From NCBI RefSeq assembly GCF_039555335.1, contig NC_092640.1:27251446-27315445 (forward strand): 64,000 bases of DNA. Reading direction: 5' to 3'. The translations under genes and the position numbers were made by a program. The DNA is from Amphiura filiformis (taxonomy: Eukaryota > Echinodermata > Ophiuroidea > Amphilepidida > Amphiuridae). Positions within the stretch are counted from its first letter, which is position 1. Every line of letters starts with the position of its first letter. Of the stretch, positions 10,461 to 23,400 are shown one piece after another. The notes beneath the pieces are model-generated. The model saw nothing but the letters and a program-made list of their open reading frames with translations, searched no databases and was not told the origin of the DNA.

Positions 10461-13251
10461 GGTGGTTTTGTCAGTTCTGTGTTGCAGGTTAAAATAATTT
10501 CATTCCGATACCTTCATGTGCTTGTAATAGGAAATGTACTGGATGGAGGGTGAACCTGAGTGATATTTCGATCACCAAACAATTTTTGAAGGCGTGATTG
10601 ATGGACTGCATGTATTATTAAAGTCTTAGTACTATATACACTATTCATTGGCTTGAATACCGCGATGTGTGCTATCATCCCAGGGTTTCTATAATCACGA
10701 TCTGTCGGTATAAAAAAAATCAGGACGGTTTCAGTGAATTTTACAGTGTATACCGAAAATATAGATTATTGGCATCTGAAGAGTTAAAAGAATATGTTTT
10801 ACAATGTTAAAATATAACGGCCTAGGCCTAGTAGGCCACACGCCTACTTGTATATCTAATTTGTCAGGGCGAGGACTAGGTATAGCACATGGTTGAAGTT
10901 TCGAAGAAAATTGTGTTTAGGAAGTACAAATAGCCTCCTTCCAAAATAATCCATATAAGTCATCGATAGGTTTGTATGGAATTCAAGTCCGGGTCGACGA
11001 GTTTCATGTGGGCCTAGTCATATATTTAAGCTTACTTACAGCGTATTCAACTTGATTCTTCGTATGATTGAATTCTTCGACAGTATATTACCGCACGTGG
11101 AGTTTTATCCAACATACATCACGCCGATCAGCGCACATTATTAGCGATCATCGTTACTGCGCACATGCTGCGTACGGTGAAATGGGCAATGACGATGTTG
11201 CCGCCCTCAGTCGGTAAACGTACAAGTTGACGACTGACAAACGTATGTGTTGATTGATTTTTTGGCGCTCTTGTTTTGATCACGTATTTTGCACATCAGA
11301 GCGCTTTCAGAATTTACCGAAATGATTAGTTAAATTCCCTCTTTTATATTCACCTTTCTGTGTAAGGCACACAAAATTCGAAAGGGCAATATTATCAGTT
11401 CCAGCTTCGATGACACGGTCACTTTCGAATAGGAGTTAGGATAATTTGATAAGACCGGCCCACTGTTCAATTCTTAGCAAATCAAGGCTGTATCCATTGC
11501 AGATTTATTTGCTCCATTGCATTCACAAACCTCCTCTGACAGTGAATGGAATTGCCCAGCGTGACGTCACAAGGTGTCACCGTAGCTGGAACGTATATTA
11601 CCATAAGAAAAAGGAACTTACGAAACGCTCTGTGAAGGCGGCTATAAAATATTACGCAATTGTCATCTATTATTTGCATAACAAATTCGAGTTTAAGCAG
11701 GTTAAGCTGATAAATTTTGTGATTAATTTTGCATTTTTCTCAAAAAATAGCTACACACTGGTAACAAAAGTTATGTAAATTGCAAAAATAGTCACAAATT
11801 TATCAAGGGGTGTAGTACCACCTAAACCCGTTAAAATGCGCAGTATATAATTGAACTTGCAAATTTTTAAGAGTAAACATATTAAAAAGGGGGTGGTCCG
11901 ATTGTAACACGTGACGTTTTCTACTTCACTAAGGCCATCCCCAAACATTCTTATTAAAAGTTACAATTTAAATTGCGAAACAGTTGCGCATAAAGCAGTA
12001 CGTGACTTCGGTGGTAGTCATACACAGACTACTATCATGACAGTCAAAGTCCCCGTGCATTGTATGCTGTGAATTCTCGCATATTCATGAGGGCCGATTG
12101 TTCGATTGTGCCGTGTCTAACAATCACGCCAGCGTTGCGTGCCTTCGCGTATACGCGATAGAGCGTTGCGTGGGTTCGCGATTACGCTATACTGCCTAAT
12201 ACATATTTTTGGCTAAAAATTTAAAAAAAAAATCAAATTCACATGAGTTATGATAAGGACAATTCGAAGCAACCGATTCAAACACTGTGACATTTTTGCA
12301 TTAGGCGGTGGCACCGTATTTAGCGTATGTTGTTGAACATGTTGAAGGCAAAAATGAGAACTATGAAACGTGTCTTTACATTAACAGTACTCTACTAAAC
12401 TATGGTCCATCCGACTCACGATACTTTCTATGCTCAGTCTAACGCAATACTTACCAGTGTCCGTATGGCAATATAATTGCAATAATACTAGTCATTAGAT
12501 TACACTTCAAAGTTGTTCATCACAACGATTATAAGTCAATTAAGTCTTGTCTTGCCCACGATTTGCAGCTCCACTAGCACAGGCTCTGTCCTGGACTCTG
12601 ATGATCTAAGATATCGCTCGCTATTCGAGGGGCATTGCAGTGAACGGGGCTAGTTCTACAGCTCCGCATCCGCTCCACATTTATCTTCGATAGTTTGTGT
12701 CTGACGTCAGGGCAAAGGCGCGGCATGATTGGTTGCTGACCTGCGCAGTACGGCAGTTTTCGGTCTGGTTGACAGGTCGTCATGCGCAAACTAGTCTTTT
12801 TAATTCGGTTTTCAATTATAACCATATGGTGGTACGCATCAACACCTTGTAACTAAGTGGTGCTTCTCTGATTTCAGACTACCACTAGAGCTTACTAGAT
12901 AGCCCTGCGGGGACTGGGATGAGTAATTAGTTTCTTCCAAAGATACAATGATAACAGCTATAAATCAAGTCGAGATACTCAATATGTCTAATAATCTAGT
13001 AAATGGGTCATGTATTGAAAGCAAACTAGCCTTTGGTAGGACGTATCCCGGGAGACGTATAATAAATTATGTACTCAAACTTACGTGGCTTGTTAAAACT
13101 AACAAGTTCTGGTACTTTCCATGATCAAACCTTTCCTTTCATCATTTCTCTGGCTCTTGATAATATTTCACAAACTCCTTTGATTTGTTGTATTATACTC
13201 TTTAAATTCCTATGATTAAAACTTAATCTATTCGATTGCGATGAGGGATAA
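10461..13251. other. Intergenic region upstream of the LGR gene
   Basis: No gene is recognised. The part next to 10460 is the presumed LGR promoter and 5' UTR; no clear TATA element was found. At about 12670-12840 there is a repeat (with CTGCGCAGTA and TAGTCTTTTTAATTCGGT) found again, inverted overall but partly rearranged, near 60990-61150. The rest shows only short open frames without family signatures. Confidence 0.5.
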
Positions 13252-13528
13252 ATCCAAGCTTAGATTAGAAAGTCTTAATCTAATATATTAAATTTGAGCT
13301 AATTTGAATTAGATTACCATTTTTAATCTAATAGATTGAAATTCAAAACAATTAGATTGAAATTTTAATCTTAATTTGGATTATAGTGTCTATTTTAATC
13401 CCAGAATAATCCATGCTGAGATTTAAAAAGTCAATCTTATGGATATGCATTTTAATCCATAAGATTAGAAAATACAATTCAGATTAGTTCATTCTATAAG
13501 ATTAAGAATTTCCAATCTAAGCTTGGAT
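13252..13528. mobile_element. AATCTAAT-rich MITE, about 277 bp
   Basis: The ends ATCCAAGCTTAGATT and AATCTAAGCTTGGAT are reverse complements. The interior is dominated by inverted AATCTAAT/ATTAGATT words, so the whole element can fold on itself. Confidence 0.75.
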
Positions 13529-13796
13529 ATATAGTAGCAGATGTCCACTGAAACAAGTGAACCTCTGTGCTGTTATCGATTACAAATCAATCATGGTTGA
13601 ACTTCACAAACTTTCCAAAAATTAAAAACACAACAATCTTTACCCTACGATTTAGTACGTCCGGTGAGCTTGGAAAACCCTGAGATGACACAGCACACTC
13701 AGGATATTTCTAAAACGAAAATTCTTTATATGTATAGAACGATGATGTTACCTACTATACAAATGAACCTTGCAAATTGAGTCTCACAACTGACTT

Positions 13797-14067
13797 AAAA
13801 ACGAATAAAAACAGCCGGCTCTCAACACGCGATATACAAAATTCCCGCGCCGAAATTGTCTAGTGCAATGACGTCATGGTTATTTGTGCTCAGTTGTTGT
13901 CAGCCTTCATTGTATTTATAGTGGGACTTCATTGCACTAGACAAATTCGGCGTCCGGGGATTTTGAATATCGCGTGTTGAGAGACGGCTGTATTTTAATT
14001 AAAATTCGTTTTTATGGTCAATATTAATTTTCTAATAATTGTTATGATTGCCAGGGACATCCTTTAA
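13797..14067. mobile_element. TTAA-type MITE, incomplete copy
   Basis: The inner arms, with CTCAACACGCGATAT near both ends and GACGTCA in the middle, match the complete element at 36373-36778. The right end reaches a CCTTTAA terminus, while the left outer end is missing. A third, shorter piece is at about 56655-56840. Confidence 0.65.
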
Positions 14068-14455
14068 CAACAACAAGGTAAGTTTCTATGGTATGAAGCA
14101 TGAGGCTTTTGAAAATGAAGTCACCTTGCGTGCTATGCAGTTTTGCCCCAAATTTGAAGACAAAACAGTGAATTATGTTTTTTATTGCGGATATGTCGAT
14201 GTTTTTGTGATACTTTCGGAAAAGGGGATATCTGAAGTTGGGTCCCGTGCTACCCCCTTTCACACCAATGGGAGTGCAGGAGACCTTGCACACTTAAGTA
14301 CGAATTGAAGGAACCTCAAAACTTTTAGTTTCGTCATGTGGATGCAAAGAGAATGGAAAAAGAAATGGCCGCATCCTGATCAGTAATACCGAATTCTAAA
14401 ATTCAAAACAATTAAAATCGTCGACACTGACTGTAAAAGGGCAATTTTCTGCTTG

Positions 14456-15309
14456 TACAGGGCGAGTCAAAAAAAGTGCAATAGAGAAAAGAATCCATTT
14501 TTATTAAAGAACCGAGTTGAACCTTCTAGTATATATGATATATTCATCAGCAACCTTGTGTGAAGAAATAAAGGAATCAGTATTTACCGTTTTGTTTTTA
14601 TGACACATTTTATAGCGATACCCAATTTTAATGTTTGTCCAAGAGACATCTAAAATTTGAATGTCAGCGCACTCTGTGTAAGGTAGATTTGGAACAACTG
14701 CCATTTTCTTAACCTCATTGGCATTGAAATTAAATTGCCCTTGGTCTTTTTTAAGGAAAAGAAACATTTGTTGTTATTTTCATTTTACCTTTACTTTAAA
14801 GATGTTTATTCTCAATCAAAAACATACAAATTTGTAGGCGGGTTTTTTTAATGGCAAAATAAAATGCGCGCAAATTGAAGTGGAGTGAATTACAAAATAT
14901 CCAGGAAGTTGGACATATTGGGATCAAAAAACTGGAGTTGGAGTCGAGTGAGGTATGAAGGACTTACAGTAATGTTAGAAAGTTTGTTTGAACAGGAAAA
15001 AAGAAATTAAAACAACGCAAAAATCAACCTTTTTTAAGTTGATGTCAGTTTTAGAGCTAATGCCTTTACCGTGCATTGTATGCTCTCATTCAAAATACAT
15101 GGTATCTCGTGAACAAATAACGAAATTGGATATCGCAGCAAAAGGACTTATAAAAATTAAACGGTAGTCGCGATTCACTTCATATTTTCACAGAAGGTGA
15201 CTTTTGAGTGTGGCATTTGTAAAATTTTTCAATAATGGGAAAGTTTGACTTCGTTCTTGCATAAATATCGATTATTTGCTCTATTGCACTTTTTTTGACT
15301 CACCCTGTA
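14456..15309. mobile_element. TA-flanked DNA transposon relic, 854 bp
   Basis: The ends TACAGGGCGAGTCAAAAAAA and TTTTTTTGACTCACCCTGTA form terminal inverted repeats of about 40 bp (GTGCAATAGAG follows on both strands) with TA at the borders, as in Tc1/mariner-type insertions. An 87-codon minus-strand open frame at 14504-14767 has no motif I recognise. A 5' piece of the same family lies at 61469-61605 in mARC-C intron 1. Confidence 0.7.
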
Positions 15310-15502
15310 TATGGTAGTTTGTAAATTGATTATTATTTTCCTGAAGATGCCAGGTTGGATTACGGCTATCCATCAACTATAGTGAAGGTTTCCGGACGGT
15401 AATTGACACTTTAGTACTTTATATTACATTATATGTAACGCGAACCGTGTATTGGTAAGATATACACCATTAAGGTATATTATTACAATAAACAATTCTT
15501 CA

Positions 15503-15870
15503 TTAAGGGTAGACGAGGTATTGTTGGTCGAAGCAGCCAGATAATCGATTTTCATTATCTAAATCAATATATTATTGAAAAATAATACTTTGATGTTTTG
15601 CAAAAGTTCATTATACAAATCATATACTTTGAAAACTTGTTTGATTTATTGTTGTTAATGAGTTATATACGTTTTACAAAAGTGTTGTTGTTTCAGCCCT
15701 CTTTACAACATAACTCAAGAACCACAGAACGTACATAAGTGTATCTGTGATATTTGAATTTTTCTACACACATGCTATGAAATGATCAATGCAATTTTTG
15801 CCAAAGCTCACTACCATTCGCAAGATGCTGTGAACTACCAAATCGCAACAGTTTAAAATAGTTGGTAACC
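15503..15870. repeat. Truncated copy of the TTAA MITE seen at 59197-59647
   Basis: It starts TTAAGGGTAGACGAGGTATT and continues with TTGGTCGAAGCAG, as in the complete copy. Shared words include AAAGCTCACTACCATT and GATGCTGTGAACTAC. The right terminus is not found. Confidence 0.55.
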
Positions 15871-16078
15871 TTAAAGCGGTTCGGAAGGGAGCATGTTTTA
15901 GCGGTGTTTGCACTCACATATTGAGACCAATAAAGCGGACACACAAGAGGAATCATGGTATGGTTCTATAAAGGAGATGTCAAGGCTTGATATAAATCAT
16001 CTCGAAGCCGGCAACATGTGGTGAATGTGGCACCTTTGTGTTCCATAACCATTATGCTATAGGACATTTTTTGTTTTT

Positions 16079-16380
16079 GCTATAGCCCCCGAATGAAATG
16101 TATTTAATTATGTTTGTACTAACTCAGGTAGCATTGTGTGTGAAATTTACATCCGAACTAAGTGCTATTCTTTTTTATGGGCATTTTAGTGTCTAAAATG
16201 GCCCAAAATGAGGGTTTTTCAATATTGCCGTCCATTTCTAATCGTCACCCCCATAGACTTTACGTGTAAAATAAAAAGGCTCATAAAAATTAAATAGCAC
16301 CTAGTTCGGATGTAAAATTCACACAAATGCTTTTCGAGTGATTACAAAGATAATTAAATACTTTTCATGCGGGGGCTATG
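16079..16380. mobile_element. MITE of about 300 bp with long inverted arms
   Basis: The left arm (GCTATAGCCCCCG, then ACATCCGAACTAAGTGCTATT) pairs with the right arm (AATAGCACCTAGTTCGGATGT, ending CGGGGGCTAT). Each arm is about 100 bp. There is no coding capacity. Confidence 0.7.
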
Positions 16381-16659
16381 TGGAATTTTTTTTAATGTAG
16401 TCCTTGTACAATGAAATTTCACAATAAAATGTCCATTGGAAACAAAGGTGGTGGGCTTATGGGATTTACCGAAATGGTAATAAGGTTAATGTTTCCAAAT
16501 TTCGAAGATACAGTTCATCATTTGCTTATCAAAACTGTATACTTTCAAATTAGTTACCTGGATCTGTTCTGTATTCCAGTAGGGTGTAAGTTGAAACGAG
16601 TGTGATCATTACAAATATGCCCAGGCTCCAAAAAATAACGAAATGTATTTAAACAGATC

Positions 16660-17050
16660 ATACATTGTGGCTTTAAAGCCACAATGTACGATCTTATAAT
16701 ATGAAATTCGTTAATTTTTTTCAAACCTGATTTGTTTGCATATTTGTAATGCTTATACATGTCCCAACTTGCACCTAAATGGAATCGGCCAAATTTGTTG
16801 TCTTTGTAGGTCAACAGAGCAAAGTTCGACATATTATCATAATTTAAAAATTATGATAATATGTCTTCCCATAGAACTGCGTGTTAAATGGCCAAAATAA
16901 CCAGTGGGGTTTCTTTCACTTTACCTTGTTATTTCAACCTAAAATGGACAGCAACCCTTCCCGTCAGTTATTACTAATATTATTTCAACATTTTGAATAA
17001 AGAATAACAAAATCAAAATTTGACGGAAATCGTACATTAAGGCTTTTTGT
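16660..17050. repeat. Repeat family with AGCC..AATGTACGAT ends
   Basis: A left end near 16669 and a right end near 17045 both carry ATGTACGAT or its complement next to AAGCC. A related, longer copy spans about 62096-62720, sharing TTATTTCAACATTTTGAATA and the ATTATCATAAT hairpin. It lies just downstream of the last mARC-A exon. Confidence 0.6.
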
Positions 17051-17294
17051 ACTGGAAAAGTCAACACTTGTATTGAATCCTCATAACTTTGCGTAATTTA
17101 TAGGCTTACGTCTCCCTGGAAATTAAATAATCCCACTGTGTAAAAGATGCATACTTATTTTGAAGTCTGTATCTTTAGGAATGAAGTCAGGTGTAAGAAA
17201 TGTCTCTTTTGAAGTGTTGCCTTAAAAGTCATGAACAATACCAGCTACACCAAACTGTGCCTCCCCATACATTTAAATGGGAAGCTGAAGTTGT

Positions 17295-17424
17295 TCAATT
17301 AGCTATGTAAACGGAATCTCCGACCGCAACAGTGCCTTCAGCTTCAAGATTCATGTAGATACCAAAGCTAGGAGAGCCCGCTAGCTCTTTATAGGCTGGG
17401 TGTGATGCATCTACATTGCGGTAC
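17295..17424 (-). CDS. mtarc: mARC-A exon 7 (terminal)
   Basis: 130 nt; acceptor TTTTTCAG|G, stop TGA at 17295-17297. It encodes YRNVDASHPAYKELAGSP, GIYMNLEAEG and VAVGDSVYIAN. It has five to seven more codons than exons 7 of B and C. The following bases (TTAAATGGGAAGCTG on the plus strand) are shared with the mARC-C 3' UTR. Confidence 0.85.
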
Positions 17425-20400
17425 CTGAAAAAAAAAAGAACAAAAGAATAAATAGAATTGTATTCTTCGTGGTTTACGAGTCATTCTGATGTACCCACTG
17501 GTACCAACAAACCGTTCAATCTTGTTATCTTGTTATGTAGATTGTAAAAAGCGAGGTCTTTTTTTTGCGCCCGGGGGGGGGGGTCCCTAAGAAATGGTGT
17601 ACGGGGATGCTCAAAGGTTTTGAGGTGCTTTTTCATCGTTTTTGGTATACCAATGGGGTGAAGTTGTTTCGGGTATATTAATGACCCCTTATTTCTGTGA
17701 TGGTATTGAGATGGGCTGTTGTAAGTTTTTGGGTGATATAATGATGGGTCACCATTTCAGTAATGGTCACAGGGCACCTGAATATACTACCCAAATGACA
17801 TGTGAGAACAGTGAAACAGCAAAGTACTATGCACACAGCAAGAAAACGGACACAAGACACAAACTATTATTTAGTCACATTTAAATTATTATTTCATTCT
17901 GTAATCTCCTCTCTTCTTTTATAAATACATTAATATTTTATTCCTTACAATACAAAATTCTATACATCATTTATTTAGATCAAGTCATTTTATGATTATA
18001 TAAATATTTCCAAAGTTCAATTCCAATTGATCTGAAAGTTATTATTTCTGCTCAAAGTATGACTCAAATATCATTAAATGATTATACTTTCAAGTATCCA
18101 CAAAATAAATAATATTGCAATTTTGTGAATATAAAATGTATGCGCATTAGGCTGAGTTCACATAGAAGTATACGGTATACGGTATTCGCTATACGAAATA
18201 CGCTCATTCGATCAGGCTGAATTCATATAGGAGTATACTAAGTGAACTCAGCCTGGTCAAATGAGCGTATTTCGTATAGCTAATAGCGAGTATACATTTG
18301 TAGGTCAGTTTACCAATTTTCTTCGTCTAATCAAATGCTTGTAACTTTACTTCTTAAGGTCACATTGCATTGAATGAGGTGTCATAATATGCAGAATTAG
18401 ATAGTGCATCTATTTAAAAAAAATGAATTTACGCACATATGGTTTAGTTTTAAAATTAGGATGGTATACGCTGCACTAAAATCGAGCACGCACGATTCCC
18501 ACTATACGATACTATACGCAGGTATACGGCCTTTTCGAATAGTGCCTATGTGACCCGGTACTATGAAATTACCTTGCCCGATTTATGCTATACGCGTGCA
18601 CCTGCAAAACGTGCACCGTATACCCGAATAGTATACTTCTATGTGATCGTAGCCTTATGTGACCCGGTACTATGAAATTGTCTTGCTCGATTTAAGCTAT
18701 ACGCGTGCACCTACAAAACGTGCACCGTATACCCGAATAGTATACTTCTATGTGAACGCAGCCTTAAGTGTACATATCCAACTACACGTTTTGTAATTGC
18801 ACACCAATGTTTGCAAATGATTACAAATGCAATAATATGTAATTTCTTATCCAATTACAATTAGATCAATAGGATCAATCAAATTCCAAAAAGTTATATT
18901 TCTACATTTTAGCTATATGAAGAGCTTATTTCCAAACCGTGTTAAGTCCACAACCCCATGTGTCTCATTTACGTGTGTGATACCATCACAATTACTTTGA
19001 CAAGTTTGACATTAGCAACAATGAGTTGTACCATCAACAAGCTATTATTTACCATAACAATGCTGCATAACAATATGCAGACTATTGTTCTCATTTGGGA
19101 AACAAAGCCCTCACACAGTATTGTTATTGTGCGTCCATCCACTGTTTGCTTTGTAATGGTGCATCAAACTGAAATTATAATAACAACACATTACAACAGG
19201 GAAATCAGAAACATGGGATAGTGGACTTAACACGGTTTGGAAATAAGCTCTTCATATGTCAAGCACAAGCAATGATCAATCATCTAACATAGTTCCAGAA
19301 GGCCTATGCCATCAATAATTGGTTTCAACAACTAAGTGACTATCGAAAATAATCAATAATCAATGATCATGAGAACGATTTAACTCATGATGATCTTTCC
19401 ATAAGGCTGCGTTCACATAGAAGTATACTATTCGGGTATACGGTGCACGTTTTACAGGTGCACGCGTATATAGTTCAATCGAGCAAGGCAATTTCATAGT
19501 ACCGGGTCACATAAGGCTACGATCGCATAGAAGTATACTATTCGGGTATACGATGCACGTTTTGCAGGTGCACGCGTATAGATTAAATCGAGCAAGGTAA
19601 TTTCATAGTACCGGGTCACATAAGAGCTATTCGAAAAGGCCGTATACCTGCGTATAGTATAGTATAGTGGGAATCGCGCGTGTTCGATTTTAGTGCAGCT
19701 TATACCGTCCAAATTTTAAAAACCTAAACCATATGTGGGCAAATTCATTTTTTAAATAGATGCACTATCTAATTCTGCACATTATGACACCTCATTGAAT
19801 GCAATGTGACCTCAAGAAGTAAAGTTACAAGCATTTGATAAGACGAAGAAAATGGGTAAACTGACATACTCGCTATTCGCTATACGAAATACGCTCATTC
19901 GATCAGGCTGAGTTCACATAGTATACTCCTATATACTTCTATGTGAACTCAGCCTAAAGAAGTCCTTTTCAGAAGGCTATCAGTGATCATCAAACAAAAC
20001 TTTGAATCACCAATCAAAAACTTTACTCAAAACAAAAATCTCAACCTCTGCTGTGTATTACTTGTCACAAGAATTTATGTCAGAATGTTTCACAATGCTT
20101 GGCACAATTGACTTTTTTTTTTTTACAAAAGCTGCACTAATTTGAATCTTATTTAATAAAAATAATGTTCACATTAGATGACAAACATAATACATATCTA
20201 TCAAGTCATCTACAATATTTTTAAGTGTTTCAATCAATTCATGAAACAGTTTAATAATTTAATATCAAATATTTTGAAATTGAATATCAACAAATCAACA
20301 AATGTAGCATATCAACTTGTGTTCATCCAAAAATACAAGTTGCGTCTTTCATGTCTTTTCATTCAACAATAATTAAAGTCACATGAAAATTCTGTTAAAT

Positions 20401-23400
20401 AATCTAAACTTCCAAAATATATTAGATTATTACAATTAAATTTAAAAATAAAAAAAAAATATACAAATTCACATAATTTACAAATACTTTGCAATCCAGT
20501 TCAATACTGACAATTTTCAGTCTTCTTAAAGTGGCAGAGCTGGCCAAGTACCCTGGAGTTTCAGATGTTACAAATGCGGTCACTTCACCAACATTACAGC
20601 TGTTAACAAATCATCAACCTCACACAGATTGGTATTCATAATGAAGCGGCTAGCACACATCATAGTGGTACAGCTTGAATACTCATGGTTACGTTAAAAC
20701 TCGGTCCAGTTCTGATGACACTTAAGTTTACATGGTCAGGTCGGTCGAAAACTGGAAAATGATTTAAGATAAAAACCCAAACAAAAAATAACATGCTGGA
20801 AAATTATGAACAAAAACAAGCTATTCCCCTTTAATTTGGTTTAACTTCTTTCGAACACTCATCACATAAAATAATCCAGTTTCTCAAAACATTTCATATA
20901 AACACATTTTAACTCATTGCCATTATTGCCATTAATACAATCTTTAAATATTGCACATCAAATTCAATAAATGAAAAACATCCAAAATATGAAGTTAATC
21001 CATGCAAGATTTCATCAGTTTCTAAAAATGCATCACATTTCTATTTCCCAAATTTCATTATCTTCTTGCAATGACAGAGACAACAATAAGCAATATTAAA
21101 CATACATTATTTTATCAATGTCCATAACATAACAGAGAATGGTATACTCACTTCATTCCTTCAAAGAGTTGACTTCCAACTGATACATGATCGCATCACA
21201 TCATACCACACCACAACCAATGGACTGCAATTGATGTCCAACACAAGTGGAAGGTGCGACGACTGAAATACATTTATTATTTCAGCTCCCATTCTAAAAA
21301 CAAACTCTTTTGGTTATCATTACTGTCCTCCGCGGTGTAGATATTTCATTCTACAATGCCTCTTAAATTCCAGGTCTTACACCATAACTAACTGTCCTCA
21401 CAGGTGTAGATATTTCAATCTACAATGCCTCTAAAATTTGTAGGTCTTACACCAGTACCAAAAAGTTATTTTGATGATGCGATCATTTTTGCTAGCAACT
21501 ACAGACCCATGTCTGCTCTCAAACCATAGCTATGTGGAAGTGCTAGAGTGGAAATGGTAGAGAGATGGGTTGCTTAACTGATATAAGCGAGGTATAGTAA
21601 TCGGGTGTTTTTTTGCACTACGCAGGTATAGAGATGGTCAACATTCTGAAGTCTACTTTTAGCACCCCCTTACAAATATTTTCCAAGGACCCCCCCCCCC
21701 TCCCCGGGGTTTTTGCGTGGCAAATGAAAGCCTCTTTAACATGTCATTCTGAAAAATTAATTAAAATGCATATCAGGGAATACATAAGATTGTGCAGGAA
21801 ATACTGATGGTCGTGACATCGGGGACAGTTATCGGTAGGGAAGAGGGAGAGAGAGACTATCAGACTATCATCGTTCTGATGCCTCGTTCTCAAACTAATA
21901 TACTGGGACAAAATGCTTACTTTTAGAACGTGAATTTGTACAATTTCACAACAGAAGAGATGTTGCAAATCAAAGGCACGCTCCTGTGAGGGATCGAGCA
22001 AGGGTGTTATCTATTGCCATATTGAAGACGTTTGTATGTACAAAATGAATACCCGTACAGAGCAGAAAATGTGTCCGTTTTATAAGGGTATTGAACATAC
22101 GAAGGAACGTTTAACTATTAATATGATCCCTTGTTTGTAAAAATTATTATTATAATAAAGCAAGCGTGAGGTGTAAAAATTTGAGTTCATGTTAGTGCTT
22201 TACATACGTGCTATCTTTCCATTGATTTGTGTGATCTCCCGTACAACAAACAAAGGCTAAACGAGATTGCGATTAACATCTTTGACACAAACTTGCCCGC
22301 CTATACGGCCTCAAGGCGTCGGAATGAACTGTTTCGTTCTTCATCGTGCGGTTTATGCATCGCGCAGACAGTGACTATTTGTTCCACGAACGAGGTACTA
22401 GTATCAATTTGAAAATAACGGCATGCCGATTCACGTAATGGCCCGAATTATTTGTTTCTTGCGGCCAATTTTATATTAGGGGAGTACAAATAAAATTTAT
22501 TTGGAGCGCCCTTTTTAGTCTACTTCAAAACCAGACTGATTTGGATGTGCAGTGCACGGCCTGTCCACACAGACTGCCGTTATTGGCAGCGGAAGCGGCG
22601 GAGGGGGCAGTGGTCCTGGGGAGGGCACGATCTCCCTAAGTGTTCAAGGGGCAGTCCCCCATAAAAATTGTAAGATAAATTAAAATATTAAACAAAAGAG
22701 ATCTGTCTCCCTGGAATAATTGGTAAAATTGAAATTGTCCCAGTAAACATGGTAAAAGTGACCCAAAAGCCCCACCCCCACCCCGCCACTGTCTGTCGCC
22801 CTTCAGTGACCATAATTTTTTTCGATATATTTTGCTGCCAAAAGAGGGAAAATAGTGTTTTTGCGTTTCCTTGGTTAATCCGTGGTTGGTCGAATCCAAC
22901 CGAAAGTGTCCACGGGCCAACAATAAAAGTCCGAAATAAAGATGTCTCCACAATTTTTTCCTTTTGCCCATTGATTGATGACATATTGGCCTTATAGGAA
23001 CCAAAAGTTCCATTACTAATCTTGAAAAATAAATCCAGGACGTGTGATAGTAAATGTGATATCAAAACCCAATGTTACCTACGAATACCACTAGGATGCT
23101 TTCACTATCGCAATACTAATCAGCCTAAAACAAATGGAATATTCCCATTAACGCTTTTTTCGTGCAATGTAGACCGCAGGGTGTCAGGAAAATGCTAGCT
23201 CAACCAGAAAATATTTGTTTTTATTTTTATAACGCGATCAATATGATCTTAGTCAATTTATGCTAGTTTATTTTTGAAAATGAAGTTTAGGTCAGTTTCT
23301 GTATTTTATTTATCAAATGAGTATGAATCAATTTACACATTGTATAAGAACGAGTATGATATATGTTTTCAAGAATATTAGGAATTATACGCATACACCT

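Noticed and set aside
18958-19221. 87-codon plus frame
   Set aside because: It lies wholly within the nested MITE loop and has no family signature.
22636-23065. Two overlapping 125-codon minus frames
   Set aside because: No recognisable domain, no splice or codon-use support, inside an intron.
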